Part shown: in pieces, positions 50,405 through 60,366 of the stretch
How the letters are laid out: every line of letters begins with the position of its first letter
Numbering within the stretch: position 1 is the first letter of the stretch
DNA from: Opitutaceae bacterium
Lineage (GTDB): Bacteria; Verrucomicrobiota; Verrucomicrobiia; Opitutales; Opitutaceae
Length of the DNA stretch: 64,000 nucleotides
Reading direction: 5' to 3'
NCBI GenBank assembly: GCA_028284235.1
Contig: JANQSC010000071.1
Span: 1 to 64,000, forward strand
Position numbers and translations under genes: made by a program
The notes under the pieces: model-generated
The model's input: the letters and a program-made list of their open reading frames with translations, nothing else
Database searches by the model: none
What the model was told of the DNA's origin: nothing

Positions 50405-50592
50405 GGCGTTTGATAAAGTCGCTCCCGAGAGCAGGTGTTGGACCGCAAAGTGTCTATCGGAGCCGCGGCGGTGTCCACACAATATGGACGAATGGAGCGA
50501 CCTTTAGCGGGCCTTTTCGAACGCGCGCGAGAGTGAAGCTAAACTAATAGGGGTGCTGCCCAGCTCCGGCTCGGGCGAAGCTGGAATCCGGA

Positions 50593-51234
50593 TTACGAGT
50601 TCGGACTATCCGTCGTCGCGTTTTTGGCTCGAAGCGTTTTTCTCGCGTAGAGTCCGAGGCGCCAAGTTTGGAGGATTAGCAACGGGGCGAATACTTGGGC
50701 GGTCTCCCGGAAACCGGTTTTCTCTTGCGCGGCCTGATGGTAGATCAGGAGGAACATAATCAGGTAGGCGAGTCTATGAACCCGTTTCCAGTTCTTCGAG
50801 CCCAGGGCCCGCACGGAACGGTTGTTGCTGGTGATCGCGAGAACGAGTAGCAGGACGAAGCCTGCGATGCCGGAGAGAATGAAGAGTTTGTCCCAGTCTT
50901 TGACGAATTCCGCCCAACTGCCGGTGTAGGCGTAGTAGATTAGAAAGTGGAGCGCAGCGTAAATGAACACACTCACGCCGATTTGCCGGCGGTGGTAGGC
51001 GAGCGTGTTTACGAGCGCCGACTTTGGAGAGATTCGCCGCAGCGGGGTGATCGAAAGAACGACGACGAACAACCAGGTTGCTGCGAGCCCGACGTAGTCT
51101 AGCAGGTATTTAGCCGGATCCGCGAAATACTTCGTGTCCGATTGTAGTACCGGAACCACTACGTACGCCATGGGCAGACAGAGAAGGATATAAAGTATCC
51201 ACCGTTTTCTGAGAATCCGGGCGAGGGAGGCCAT
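50593..51234 (-). CDS. msrQ: Heme-binding membrane subunit MsrQ
   Basis: This 213-residue protein has about six hydrophobic helices. 'YHRRQIGVSVFIYAALHFLIYYAYTG' and 'WKRVHRLAYLIMFLLIYHQA' contain the conserved His that bind heme b, as in MsrQ/YedZ. MsrQ passes electrons from the quinone pool to MsrP. It lies 29 bp downstream of msrP on the same strand. Confidence 0.92.
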   Translation of the reverse strand: MASLARILRKRWILYILLCLPMAYVVVPVLQSDTKYFADPAKYLLDYVGLAATWLFVVVLSITPLRRISPKSALVNTLAYHRRQIGVSVFIYAALHFLIYYAYTGSWAEFVKDWDKLFILSGIAGFVLLLVLAITSNNRSVRALGSKNWKRVHRLAYLIMFLLIYHQAAQEKTGFRETAQVFAPLLILQTWRLGLYARKTLRAKNATTDSPNS

Positions 51235-51263
51235 GCGAGAGCAGAAAGATCCGCGCCGAACGG

Positions 51264-52223
51264 CTAGTAGTAGCGTTTCAAGTCCATCCCTTCGTAGAGA
51301 TGAGCGACTTGCTCTTCATAGCCGTTGAACATTAGGGTGTCCTTGCGCTTGCTGAAAAATCCGGAGCCGATGACGCGCTCCGTCGCTTGCGACCAGCGCG
51401 GGTGGTCGACGTTCGGATTCACGTTGGCGTAGAACCCGTACTCCTTCGGCTGCAAGTCCTGCCAGGTGTTGAGCGGTCGTTTGCTCGTGAACTCGATTTT
51501 GACGATCGACTTGATCGACTTGAATCCGTACTTCCAGGGAACGACGAGCCGAATGGGGGCCCCATTTTGATTGGGGATCGCTTTTCCGTAGATTCCGGTG
51601 GCGAGAAAACTGAGCTCGTTACGGGCTTCCTCAATTGTGAGTCCTTCCACGTAGGGCCAATCAATCGACCCGCCTCGCTGGCCGGGGGCGACCTTGGGAT
51701 CGTAGAAGGTGGTGAACTTCACGTATTTGGCTTTGTCCGTGGGCTCGACCAAATCGATGAGCTTGCTGAGGGCGAAGCCGTCCCAGGGAATGACCATGGA
51801 CCAGGCTTCGACGCAGCGAAACCGGTAGACGCGCTGCTCGATTCCGCCCATTTTCGCAATCAACTCGTTGACGTCGATTTTGAGCGGATTGGCGACGTGG
51901 CCCTTAACCTGGATTTCCCAGGGTTCGGTTTCCCAGCCTTTGTTGGCGAGTTCCTGGACTTCGCCTTTGTCGTAGGAAAACTCGTAGAAATTGTTGTACC
52001 CTTTGATGAGGTCGTACGCGGTCGGTTCGAGTCCCTCCAGGCGGTAGTCCGCGTTCACTTTAGACGGGAAGCCGCTCGTGGCGGCCCGAGCCAGCGAGCC
52101 CCCGAGCAGAGCTCCCGATCCGAGACCGACGGCTTTCAGAAAGCGGCGGCGGTTGATGAAATCGGCTTCAGGCGTGGCGGCGGATTCGGGGAGGTTCCAG
52201 GGCTGGCGTTTCGAAATATGCAT
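51264..52223 (-). CDS. msrP: Periplasmic methionine sulfoxide reductase catalytic subunit MsrP
   Basis: This protein has 319 residues with a Tat signal ('NRRRFLKAVGLGSGALLGG'). The molybdopterin-binding fold is indicated by 'YRFRCVEAWSMVIPWDGF', whose Cys ligates molybdenum. 'GGSIDWPYVEGLTIEEARNE' and 'GAPIRLVVPWKYGFKSIKSI' are typical of YedY/MsrP. It repairs oxidised methionine in exported proteins. It is transcribed together with msrQ. Confidence 0.95.
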   Translation of the reverse strand: MHISKRQPWNLPESAATPEADFINRRRFLKAVGLGSGALLGGSLARAATSGFPSKVNADYRLEGLEPTAYDLIKGYNNFYEFSYDKGEVQELANKGWETEPWEIQVKGHVANPLKIDVNELIAKMGGIEQRVYRFRCVEAWSMVIPWDGFALSKLIDLVEPTDKAKYVKFTTFYDPKVAPGQRGGSIDWPYVEGLTIEEARNELSFLATGIYGKAIPNQNGAPIRLVVPWKYGFKSIKSIVKIEFTSKRPLNTWQDLQPKEYGFYANVNPNVDHPRWSQATERVIGSGFFSKRKDTLMFNGYEEQVAHLYEGMDLKRYY

Positions 52224-52312
52224 AGGTCGCTAAGCGTTGAGTTGTGGGATAAACGATTGACGGCAGCAGGTGAATGAGAAAATTCGCGGGGTCATCGACC
52301 CAGAGCGGCTCG

Positions 52313-53143
52313 CTACGATTCGTTTTCGGAAATGAGGTGGACGTCGCGCTGAGGGAAGGGGATAGAGATTTTGGCTCGTTTGAGGGCTTTGAAAACCTCG
52401 AGATTGGCGGCGTACTGGATCGGATAGTAGTCGTCGGTTTTCACCCAGTAGCGGTATCCAATATTGATGGACGAGTCGCCGAATTCTTGAATCCCGACTT
52501 GCGGTGTTTTCTCCGCATCGATACCTGACACATTGGCCAACGCCCCGCGAACGCATTCGATCGCCTCTTCGGGGTCGGCGTTGTAGTCGATACCGACTAC
52601 GCCTTCCACGACCAGGATCGTGAACGAATTAGTCAGAATTTCGCCGAGGATTTTTTTGTTGGGAATGGTGACTTCCTGGCCGTCCTCGGTGACCAGTCGG
52701 GTGTAGCCCAGGCTAATAAGCGACACGATTCCCGTACGGCCGTGTATCGTAAGCGTGTCGTCGACTTTGAACGGGCGGGTGAGAATGATGGCGATCCCCG
52801 CTCCGTAGTTGGATACAGGACCTTGCAAGGCCAAGCTGAGCCCGAGAGCGCCGGCGCCGAGAAGGGCGATGAAGGGCGTGATGTCGACCCCGATTTTCTT
52901 CACGGCGATGAACAGGAAGAGAAAGAGGATGAGCAGTTTGACCGAGCTGGCGAAAAACCGGGCCAAGGTGACGTCGATCTCCCGCTTGGAGCAGACGCGG
53001 ATGATCAGTCGTGAAATCGAGGATCCGAAAACGAAGCCGATCACGAGGATGGCGGTGGCTGCGAGTAGGTCGGGCGAAAGATCGATCAGCCTTTGGCTGA
53101 GCGTTTCGACGAACGACTGTATTTGGTCAATTTCCTCAGGCAT
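52313..53143 (-). CDS. Small-conductance mechanosensitive channel (MscS family)
   Basis: This protein has 276 residues and three transmembrane helices. The pore helix with alternating Gly/Ala ('ALLGAGALGLSLALQGPVSNYGAG') is the hallmark of MscS. The cytoplasmic beta domain follows ('PFKVDDTLTIHGRTGIV', 'VTIPNKKILGEILTN'). It opens under membrane tension after osmotic downshock. It is shorter than MscK-type channels and close to E. coli MscS in length. Confidence 0.93.
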   Translation of the reverse strand: MPEEIDQIQSFVETLSQRLIDLSPDLLAATAILVIGFVFGSSISRLIIRVCSKREIDVTLARFFASSVKLLILFLFLFIAVKKIGVDITPFIALLGAGALGLSLALQGPVSNYGAGIAIILTRPFKVDDTLTIHGRTGIVSLISLGYTRLVTEDGQEVTIPNKKILGEILTNSFTILVVEGVVGIDYNADPEEAIECVRGALANVSGIDAEKTPQVGIQEFGDSSINIGYRYWVKTDDYYPIQYAANLEVFKALKRAKISIPFPQRDVHLISENES

Positions 53144-53238
53144 TCCTTAGGAATACAGCAGAGGGCGGTCTCCAAACAAGCCCGAAGCGCATTCCCATCA
53201 GCGATTTGCAGGATCGAGACGACCGTTTGCGCCGCGGG

Positions 53239-53493
53239 CTAGAAATCAATGTTCCGGTCGCGCAGAAACCGCTCGAGCTCGTCCGTATCGAAGTCCCCGA
53301 GGACCTGCCCGTCGATATCGATGGACGGGGCCAAGGTCTGACCCGTCAGTTGAAGCATCTCGCGCGCGGCCGAAGGATCCGAGAAAACGTCGCGTTTCTC
53401 GTACTCGAACTTGTGGGCGTCGAGCCAGGCGATTGCTTCGTGGCACCAGGGGCAGGACGGCTTGATGTACAGTCGTATCGATTTCGGTTTCAT
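53239..53493 (-). CDS. Glutaredoxin
   Basis: This protein has 84 residues from ATG 53493. The redox site is CPWC near residues 14-17, following 'IRLYIKPS'. 'LAPSIDIDGQVLGDFDTDEL' provides the cis-Pro and glutathione-binding region. It is a small cytoplasmic dithiol glutaredoxin that reduces disulfides with glutathione. It is co-directional with the MscS gene. Confidence 0.9.
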   Translation of the reverse strand: MKPKSIRLYIKPSCPWCHEAIAWLDAHKFEYEKRDVFSDPSAAREMLQLTGQTLAPSIDIDGQVLGDFDTDELERFLRDRNIDF

Positions 53494-53657
53494 TGTTGTG
53501 CGCGACCGGGAAAACGCAGGCGCGCCTGAATTGAATGCAATAGAAAACATCCAGACGCGAGCAAAGAGGTGGTACCCGACGTCCCGGCGGGTTCGCCCAA
53601 ACACCTTCGCGCGTTTTGTTCTTCCCTTGTCGCTCCATGTTTCGGTTAATGCCCGAC

Positions 53658-54644
53658 ATGAACGAACGGCGTTTTGGCAGAGATTCGATTGCTATATCCG
53701 AAATGGGATTGGGCTGCTGGCAGATTGGCGGCAACTGGGGACAAGTCGAGGAAAGCGTCGCTCAGTCCATTTTGACGGAAGCGGTCGAAACAGGAGTGAC
53801 TTTTCTGGATACGGCGGATGTTTACGGCAACGGGCGGAGCGAGGAGATTATCGGGCGCTTTTTGCGGAACGCCGCTTCTCGGTCGGAGCTGTTCGTCGCA
53901 ACTAAAGTAGGTCGCGGACCGATGTATCCAAATGGCTATACCGAAGCGGGTGTGCGGTCGGCCATCGAAGGCTCCTTGACGCGACTGGGCGTGGACGCCC
54001 TCGATCTGGTGCAAACCCACTGTATTCCGGAAGAAGCAATGCGGTCGGGCGAGGTGTACGGCTGGCTGCAGACTTTGGTCGACGAGGGGAAAATTAAACG
54101 CGTCGGAGCGAGCGTCGAAACAGTGGACGAGGCGAACTGGCTTATCGACAACCTCGATTGCCTCTACTCGCTGCAGATCATTTTCAATCTGTATCGCCAA
54201 AAACCGATCGACACCGTGTTCGCGAACGCTCAAGCCCGCCAGGTCGGTATCATCGCTCGCGTTCCGCTGGCGAGCGGCGCCCTGTCGGGGAAGTTCACCA
54301 AAGAGACGGTATTCGGCGAGGACGACCATCGCAATTTCAATCGGGATGGAGCAATGTTCAACGTGGGCGAGACATTCGCAGGCGTTCCGTTCGAACAAGC
54401 AGTCGCGTTCGCCGACGAGATTCGCTCGCTGACGCCCGACGGTTGGAGTGTGGCGGATCTAGCCTTGCGTTGGATTCTCGATTTCGAGGCGGTTTCCGTT
54501 GTGATTCCAGGCGCCACGCGTGTCGAGCAAGCGCGGGGCAATGCCCGCGTTTCCGAGCTTCCGCCCCTGAGCGCGGATATCCACGAGCGTTTACGCGCTC
54601 TCTATCGCGAAAAAATTGAATCGAGCGTGCGAGGACGCTACTGA
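53658..54644 (+). CDS. Aldo/keto reductase
   Basis: This protein has 328 residues from ATG 53658; ATGs at 53637 and 53649 are alternatives. It is a TIM barrel with 'EMGLGCWQIGGNWG', the catalytic Asp/Tyr motif 'FLDTADVYGNGRSEEIIGRFL', Lys in 'VATKVGRG' and His in 'LDLVQTHCIP'. 'SVVIPGATRVEQARGN' binds NADPH. The substrate is unknown; it may work on sugars or aldehydes together with the cluster that follows. Confidence 0.9.
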   Translation: MNERRFGRDSIAISEMGLGCWQIGGNWGQVEESVAQSILTEAVETGVTFLDTADVYGNGRSEEIIGRFLRNAASRSELFVATKVGRGPMYPNGYTEAGVRSAIEGSLTRLGVDALDLVQTHCIPEEAMRSGEVYGWLQTLVDEGKIKRVGASVETVDEANWLIDNLDCLYSLQIIFNLYRQKPIDTVFANAQARQVGIIARVPLASGALSGKFTKETVFGEDDHRNFNRDGAMFNVGETFAGVPFEQAVAFADEIRSLTPDGWSVADLALRWILDFEAVSVVIPGATRVEQARGNARVSELPPLSADIHERLRALYREKIESSVRGRY

Positions 54645-54686
54645 CGCTTCGGTTGAATTCAATTGTAGTAACGTATCCAAAAATTT

Positions 54687-56036
54687 ATGAGTTCCCGGTT
54701 GCTCCTCGCTATCGCTCTACTGTTAACGCTCGTTGCGGCGTCTTCGTGCAGTCGCCAGCCAAATGCAGAGCTGGCGACTGAGTTTCGCGCCGCGTTGACT
54801 ACGGGGATGATGGAGAAGTGGTTTCCGGCTATCGTCGATACTGAGGCAGGCGGCTACTTGTCTAACTTATCGGCGGATTGGAGTGTTGGCGAAACGCAGG
54901 ACAAGATGATTGTCACGCAGGCCCGGCACCTTTGGTCGGCATCGCAGATGGCGTTGTTCGCGCCTGAAGACACACGTTACGAGGCGGCGACGGAAACGGG
55001 GTATCGATTTCTTCGCGACAAAATGTGGGACGAGGAATTCGGAGGCTTCTACAACGATGTTTCGCGCGAGGGGACGCCGCTCTCGGGAGACAAGCGGGCC
55101 TATGGAAACGCGTTTGCTATATTCGCTCTAGCGTCCTATTACGAGCTGACGCATTCCAACGAGGCCCTCGAGCTGGCGAAGAAAACTTTCCACTGGCTGG
55201 AGGCGCATTCGCATGATCCCGAGAATGGAGGCTATTTCCCCTTTTTGACGCGCGAGGGCGAAGTGGTCACGGAAGCGCCCGGGCCCGATGAAGGACTGCG
55301 CCAGTCGCAGTATCCCTACAAAGACCAAAACCCGACGATCCATTTGCTCGAGGCGTTTACCGACCTCTACAAAGTGTGGCCGGATCTGTTGTTGGAGGAG
55401 CGCTTGCGTGAACAACTGGAAATCGTTCGAGATGTCATTGTCGATCCGGAAGGGTTCATGCGACTCTATTTCACGCCGGAGTGGGAGCCGGTTTCCTTTC
55501 GAAATTCGGATCCAAAGACGCGCGAGGCGAATTTTCACTTGGACCATCTTTCTTTCGGCCACGACGTGGAGACTGCCTACTTAATGCTAGAGGCATGCGA
55601 AGCGCTGGGCGAGGCGTCATGCGAGAAGACGCTGGCCGTGGGAAAACGAATGCTGGACTACAGTTTAAAGTGGGGGTTCGACAAGGAGTACGGAGGATTC
55701 TACGATCGAGGATACGATTTTCCGGGCGAGCTATTTCCGAGCATAATCGACGACCGAAAGACGTGGTGGGCTCAAGCGGAGGGATTGCATACGCTGCTGC
55801 TGTTTTCGATTCGCTTCCCGGAAGCCCGCCAGTACCGCACGGCCTTCGAGCTGCAGTGGTGGTACATCCAAAACTACCTGATCGACCACGAGCGCGGAGG
55901 ATGGTTTCGGGATGGACTAGATACCGAGCCGGAAGCGTTCGACAGCTACAAGGCGAGCATTTGGAAAGGCAGCTACCACAATGGCCGGGCTTTGATCCGC
56001 TGTATTCGCCTGCTGGAGGAGAACAGCGATTTATAG
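54687..56036 (+). CDS. AGE-family epimerase/isomerase, lipoprotein
   Basis: This protein has 449 residues with a signal and lipobox ('LVAASSCSRQ'). The barrel of paired helices has 'QARHLWSASQMALFA', 'FGGFYNDVSREG', 'YGNAFAIFALASYYE', 'DQNPTIHLLEAF' and 'WWAQAEGLHTLLLFS'. These are the N-acylglucosamine 2-epimerase family sites, including the His/Glu acid-base residues. It interconverts sugars or sugar acids. An exported lipoprotein form suggests periplasmic action. The palindrome TTGAATTCAA lies just before it (54653-54662). Confidence 0.85.
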   Translation: MSSRLLLAIALLLTLVAASSCSRQPNAELATEFRAALTTGMMEKWFPAIVDTEAGGYLSNLSADWSVGETQDKMIVTQARHLWSASQMALFAPEDTRYEAATETGYRFLRDKMWDEEFGGFYNDVSREGTPLSGDKRAYGNAFAIFALASYYELTHSNEALELAKKTFHWLEAHSHDPENGGYFPFLTREGEVVTEAPGPDEGLRQSQYPYKDQNPTIHLLEAFTDLYKVWPDLLLEERLREQLEIVRDVIVDPEGFMRLYFTPEWEPVSFRNSDPKTREANFHLDHLSFGHDVETAYLMLEACEALGEASCEKTLAVGKRMLDYSLKWGFDKEYGGFYDRGYDFPGELFPSIIDDRKTWWAQAEGLHTLLLFSIRFPEARQYRTAFELQWWYIQNYLIDHERGGWFRDGLDTEPEAFDSYKASIWKGSYHNGRALIRCIRLLEENSDL

Positions 56037-56173
56037 ATTAACTGTATCCGTTAATTGGATATCTTTAGGAACGAATCGACCCGATCACGGCCGAAACCCC
56101 CTCGAAACAACGATTTTCGAGCGGACTTTATTTAGATATTGCATTTTCCAAACACGTGTGTGAAAAGCCGGGA

Positions 56174-57229
56174 ATGAGTCCACGCAACCAGTCTCGGAAA
56201 GTGAATACGACTTTGGCGCTCGCCCAGCATCTTGGGCTGTCGCGCTGGACGGTTTCGCGCGCCTTGAACGGTCATCCGGGCGTGAAGGCGGAAACGGTCG
56301 AGCGTGTCCAAGAGGCGATGAACGATCTCGGTTTCAGCCCCAATGCGCTCGCCCGTGGCCTGCGTGGGGGAAAGACCGGCGTCGTTGGGATTTGCTTCCA
56401 GACATTCGGTACCCCGGTGTTTTCCAAAAAGCTGATCGCTCTGCAAGAGTCGCTGCGCAAGAGCGGGTATCGAGCGATAATCGAGTTGATCGAGGACGAC
56501 GCGGAATCGGAGCGGCAGGTTATTCGCCACTTTCTTTCTTTGAAGGTAGAAGGGATTATTTTCGTCGGCGGAGCCAGCGCGGGAAATCTGGATTTCGTTC
56601 GCGAATTGCGGCAGAATCAGTCGATTTCGATTTTAGCCATCGACCCGGTGCTCGAATCGGACCTTCCGCAAATCAGTTTGGATCGAGGCTACGCTATGCG
56701 CATCTCGCTGGAGAAGCTCGTCGAATACGGGCACCGCAAAATCGCCTTGTTGGGAATTCGCGACGATATTATTTACGGCGCGGAGCGGATCAAAAGTCTA
56801 AAAGAATACTCGCGAACGCTGGGATTGAAGTGGGGCGAGGATGTGGTCTTGATTTCGGACGAGGAAGGCAAGCGAATGGATTTTGACGCCGGCCGCTATT
56901 TGGGGCAGCGGTTTGTCGAAAACGACTCTGGGTGCACTGCGTTGCTGGCCATTAACGACCAAGTGGCGATCGGGGCGATGCGTGTCCTGCAAGAACAGGG
57001 AACGTCGATCCCCGAGGAAATCTCTATAGTCGGCTTCGATAACCTGGATTGCTCATCACACTTGCATCCGTCCCTCGCGAGCGTGGACCAGCGGATCGAT
57101 TCCTTCATGGGTGAAGCTGTCAGCCTTCTACTTGAGGATATTCAAAATCCGGCCCCCGAGGAGTCCATTGGCAAGCAAGTCAAGCCGGAGTACGTGGCCG
57201 GTGAGTCGATAGGACCTGCGCCGGCATAG
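56174..57229 (+). CDS. LacI-family transcriptional regulator
   Basis: This protein has 351 residues from ATG 56174; an earlier GTG at 56156 is possible. The N-terminal helix-turn-helix is 'LAQHLGLSRWTVSRALNGHPGVKAETVERVQEAM', with hinge helix 'NALARGL'. The periplasmic-binding-like sugar domain follows ('TGVVGICFQTF', 'LLAINDQVAIGAMRVLQE', 'SIVGFDNLD'). It most likely controls the surrounding sugar-acid genes. A 7-bp-spaced inverted repeat ATTAAC...GTTAAT at 56037-56055, between the epimerase and this gene, is a candidate operator. Confidence 0.9.
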   Translation: MSPRNQSRKVNTTLALAQHLGLSRWTVSRALNGHPGVKAETVERVQEAMNDLGFSPNALARGLRGGKTGVVGICFQTFGTPVFSKKLIALQESLRKSGYRAIIELIEDDAESERQVIRHFLSLKVEGIIFVGGASAGNLDFVRELRQNQSISILAIDPVLESDLPQISLDRGYAMRISLEKLVEYGHRKIALLGIRDDIIYGAERIKSLKEYSRTLGLKWGEDVVLISDEEGKRMDFDAGRYLGQRFVENDSGCTALLAINDQVAIGAMRVLQEQGTSIPEEISIVGFDNLDCSSHLHPSLASVDQRIDSFMGEAVSLLLEDIQNPAPEESIGKQVKPEYVAGESIGPAPA

Positions 57230-57272
57230 CCCATCGGGAAACGCGTTTTCTCTATTTTTATTAAGAACAATA

Positions 57273-58229
57273 ATGAAAGTACTGCTTACTACAACGAGCT
57301 ATCAGGATACTCCGGGACCGCATCACGACATCCTCGAGTCAAACGGCTGGGAAATCGTCCGTGAACGGGGTCCGCTGCCAGAAAACCGGATGCTGGAACT
57401 AGCGGGGGATTTCGACGCTTTTCTTTGCGGCGACGACGCAATTACTCAAGCGGTGATTGAAAAGTCACTACCGAAACTGAAATGCATTAGCAAATACGGT
57501 ATCGGGCTCGACAAGATCGACGTTGAATTCGCCACATCTCAAAAGCTACCCGTTCTCTTCACTCCGGGAGTAAATCATACCACGGTCGCGGAGCATACGT
57601 TTGGACTTTTGATCGGCATCACCAAGCACGTGATCACGACTGCTGCCGCCGCTCGCAATGGCGAGTGGAAGCGAATCACCGGCCACGAGATCATGGGAAA
57701 GACCATGGGCATCGTCGGTCTCGGGCGCATCGGAAAAGAGGTCGCGACGCGCGCCAAAGCGTTCGGCATGGACGTCATCGCTTACGACATTTACTGGGAC
57801 GAGGCGTTCGCGAGCGAACATGGAGTTGAGCGCTGCGAGACCATGGACGACGTTTTGACCGGGGCAGATGTGGTTTCGCTGCACTGCTTTCTTTCCGACG
57901 AAACGCGCGGCATGATCAACGCGGAGAAGATCGCCGAGATGCGTGACGGCGTGATCGTTCTTAACTGCGCTCGCGGAGAACTCGTGGTTACAGAGGATAT
58001 GGCGGCTGCGCTGGAGTCTGGGAAAGTAGGCGGCTATGGGGCGGACGTGCTCGATGTCGAGCCGCCTCCAGCGGACCATCCGCTGCTGAACGCTCCCAAT
58101 TCCGTCATCACTAGTCACATCGGTTCGCGCACGCACGAGTCGGTGATCCGGCAAGCGACAATGGCGACCAGGAACTTGGTGCAATACCTCAATGGCGAAG
58201 CGCCAATCGCTCAGGCCAATAAATTCTAG
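57273..58229 (+). CDS. D-2-hydroxyacid dehydrogenase (phosphoglycerate-dehydrogenase-like)
   Basis: This protein has 318 residues. The NAD-binding motif 'GLGRIGKEVATRAKAFGM' and the catalytic Arg ('NCARGELV'), Glu ('VLDVEPPP') and His ('NSVITSHIGSRTHES') are all present. There is no ACT domain, so it is a catabolic or general 2-hydroxyacid dehydrogenase rather than a full SerA. It is 44 bp after the LacI gene and 11 bp before an Ldh-family gene. Confidence 0.88.
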   Translation: MKVLLTTTSYQDTPGPHHDILESNGWEIVRERGPLPENRMLELAGDFDAFLCGDDAITQAVIEKSLPKLKCISKYGIGLDKIDVEFATSQKLPVLFTPGVNHTTVAEHTFGLLIGITKHVITTAAAARNGEWKRITGHEIMGKTMGIVGLGRIGKEVATRAKAFGMDVIAYDIYWDEAFASEHGVERCETMDDVLTGADVVSLHCFLSDETRGMINAEKIAEMRDGVIVLNCARGELVVTEDMAAALESGKVGGYGADVLDVEPPPADHPLLNAPNSVITSHIGSRTHESVIRQATMATRNLVQYLNGEAPIAQANKF

Positions 58230-58240
58230 ATTAGTTTTAT

Positions 58241-59335
58241 ATGAAATACTTTGTCGTTTCAGAAAAAGATCACAACGAACTCGTTGCGGCGGCTTACCAA
58301 AAGCGAGGCTACACGCCCGACGAGTCGGAAGACGCCGCTCGTCTCTGCGCGGAAGCGGCCCGTCACGGGATTCGTACGCACAACGCGATCAAGGCCCTGC
58401 ACTTGGACGAGTTGTTTGGAAGCGGTTCCCAAGGGTGCGTTCCCGGAGCCGAGATAGTACAGAAAGAGTCGCGATTTCCCGCAGTACAATGCTGGGACGC
58501 TCACAAGAAACTGGGCCAGTCGACCGCCTATCGCGCGTTGGAGAAATGTATCGAGCTTGCCGATACTTACGGCGTAGGAATTGTTTCAGTCGACAACGCG
58601 TTCCATTATCTCTGGGGAGGCGGTTATATGGTTGAAGCGGCGCAGCGTGGATATATAGCGTACACGAACTGTACCGCGGCGCTGGCGGAGGTCGTGCCGT
58701 TTCAAGGGAAACACGCGACGCTCGGAACGAATCCGCACTCCTGGGGATTTCCGACCACGGACGCCATCGGCTTCCCGCTCGTCGTCGATTGGGCCACGTC
58801 GGTCGTCGCATTCGGACGCGTCGAGCAATTCAAACGCGAGGGGATGCAACTGCCGCCCAATGCCGCGGTCGACGCGGATGGAAACGCGACGCAGGACCCG
58901 CACAAGGCGGCGGCATTGATGCCGTTTGGCGCTCACAAGGGATATGGACTTTCTTTGATTAATGAAATCGTAGCCGGACTCATCGGCGGTTCTTTGCCGA
59001 CTTTGCGCAGTCGCTGGATCGCCGAAGACGACGGCGAAAAACGCGCCCCGTGTTTCTTTTTCCAAGTGATTCATCCGGAAGCGATTTCAAGCGGCGCGTT
59101 TGCCCAGGGGCGCGATCAAGCCGCCAATGTAAAAGCGGTGATTGACGATATACTGGGACACGGAAACGAGAATTGCATGCTTCCGGGACAGATGGAAGCG
59201 GACGCCGCTCGTCTTTCGGAAACCCACGGCGGACTCTTGTTCTCCGAAGCGGAGTTGAAGGAGTTTAACGAGCTGTCGATCGAGTGCGGCATGGCTCCGT
59301 GGGAAATGGGCGGACTTAAAGAAGTCGAAGCATAA
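58241..59335 (+). CDS. Ldh/malate dehydrogenase family (YlbC/ComC/DpkA-type) oxidoreductase
   Basis: This protein has 364 residues of the MDH/LDH2 superfamily, which uses NAD(P) with a fold unlike classical Rossmann enzymes. '[27 protein letters not shown]', '[30 protein letters not shown]', '[12 protein letters not shown]' and '[23 protein letters not shown]' are family sites. It oxidises 2-hydroxy acids or sugar acids such as 2,3-diketogulonate-type compounds. It sits between the 2-hydroxyacid dehydrogenase and the SDR in the same run. Confidence 0.88.
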   Translation: MKYFVVSEKDHNELVAAAYQKRGYTPDESEDAARLCAEAARHGIRTHNAIKALHLDELFGSGSQGCVPGAEIVQKESRFPAVQCWDAHKKLGQSTAYRALEKCIELADTYGVGIVSVDNAFHYLWGGGYMVEAAQRGYIAYTNCTAALAEVVPFQGKHATLGTNPHSWGFPTTDAIGFPLVVDWATSVVAFGRVEQFKREGMQLPPNAAVDADGNATQDPHKAAALMPFGAHKGYGLSLINEIVAGLIGGSLPTLRSRWIAEDDGEKRAPCFFFQVIHPEAISSGAFAQGRDQAANVKAVIDDILGHGNENCMLPGQMEADAARLSETHGGLLFSEAELKEFNELSIECGMAPWEMGGLKEVEA

Positions 59336-59351
59336 AGAACGAGTAAACAGT

Positions 59352-60134
59352 ATGGCATCCTATATTGAAAAGTTATTTGGTCTAGAAGGTCAGGTCGCCG
59401 TGATTATGGGCGGAACGGGCGAATTGTGCGGCGCAATGGCGGAAGGTTTGGCCGGCGCCGGCGCTTTCGTATATCTTCTCGGCCGCAGCGAAGAGAAGGC
59501 GTCGGCTCGTCTGGCCCGCATTGAGTCCAATGGGGGATCCGGCGCATTCCTGCCGGTCGAGGCAACGGATCGCGAATCGATCGAGTCAGTCCTTTCCAAG
59601 GTAGTTGAAGATCAAAGTCGAGTGGATATACTCGTAAACGGCGCGGGTGGTAACTCGCCAACGCCGTTTCTAGAGATCGAGGACGAAGAATTCCAATGGC
59701 TATTGGATTTGAATCTCCGCTCGGTGTTCGCGACCAGTCAAATATTCGGCAAGCGAATGATTGAACAAGGAAATGGCGGCTCGATTATAAATGTGGGCTC
59801 AATGTCCGGGATTATACCTTTGTCGCGCGTTTTCACTTATTCGCTGACAAAAGCGGCTGTCCATAACCTGAGCAAAAACTTGGCGCGTGAATGGGCACCG
59901 CACAATATTCGAGTGAATACGATTGTTCCCGGTTTTTTTCCAGCGGAGCAAAATAAGAAGGTATTAACGCCGGATCGCGTATCGAGTATAATGGGCCACA
60001 CGCCGATGAACCGATTCGGCAAGGCGGAAGAACTGATTGGAGCGACTTTGTTGCTCGCGTCGAGCGCTGCGGGTTCGTTCATCACTGGAGAGGAGCTTGT
60101 GGTGGATGGCGGCTACGCGTCTATGACGATATAA
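59352..60134 (+). CDS. SDR oxidoreductase, D-mannonate/gluconate-5-dehydrogenase type
   Basis: This protein has 260 residues. The NAD(P) motif '[21 protein letters not shown]', the catalytic Ser in 'NVGSMSG' and YSLTK (YxxxK) are intact. '[15 protein letters not shown]' and '[21 protein letters not shown]' are characteristic of the SDR type acting as D-mannonate oxidoreductase in uronate breakdown. It is 16 bp after the Ldh-family gene, the last of the run starting at 54687. Confidence 0.88.
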   Translation: MASYIEKLFGLEGQVAVIMGGTGELCGAMAEGLAGAGAFVYLLGRSEEKASARLARIESNGGSGAFLPVEATDRESIESVLSKVVEDQSRVDILVNGAGGNSPTPFLEIEDEEFQWLLDLNLRSVFATSQIFGKRMIEQGNGGSIINVGSMSGIIPLSRVFTYSLTKAAVHNLSKNLAREWAPHNIRVNTIVPGFFPAEQNKKVLTPDRVSSIMGHTPMNRFGKAEELIGATLLLASSAAGSFITGEELVVDGGYASMTI

Positions 60135-60366
60135 AGGATTCTGCAGTTCGTCACGGACGTTATGCAGAATTCGCCCGGAGATTTGATATAGCGACTCTGA
60201 CGAAAGTAGTTTGCGCGCCAGGCACTGGTACTCGTTGGTATATTACCAGTGTTTTAAAACTATTGTAGGGGTTACTACTTAGAGCGACGCTATTTATTCG
60301 TTTTTTCCTCAATATAAAGCGAAAAAGTAGTTGATTTAAGGATAAAAGGCAATTTTGTCTGGCCCC

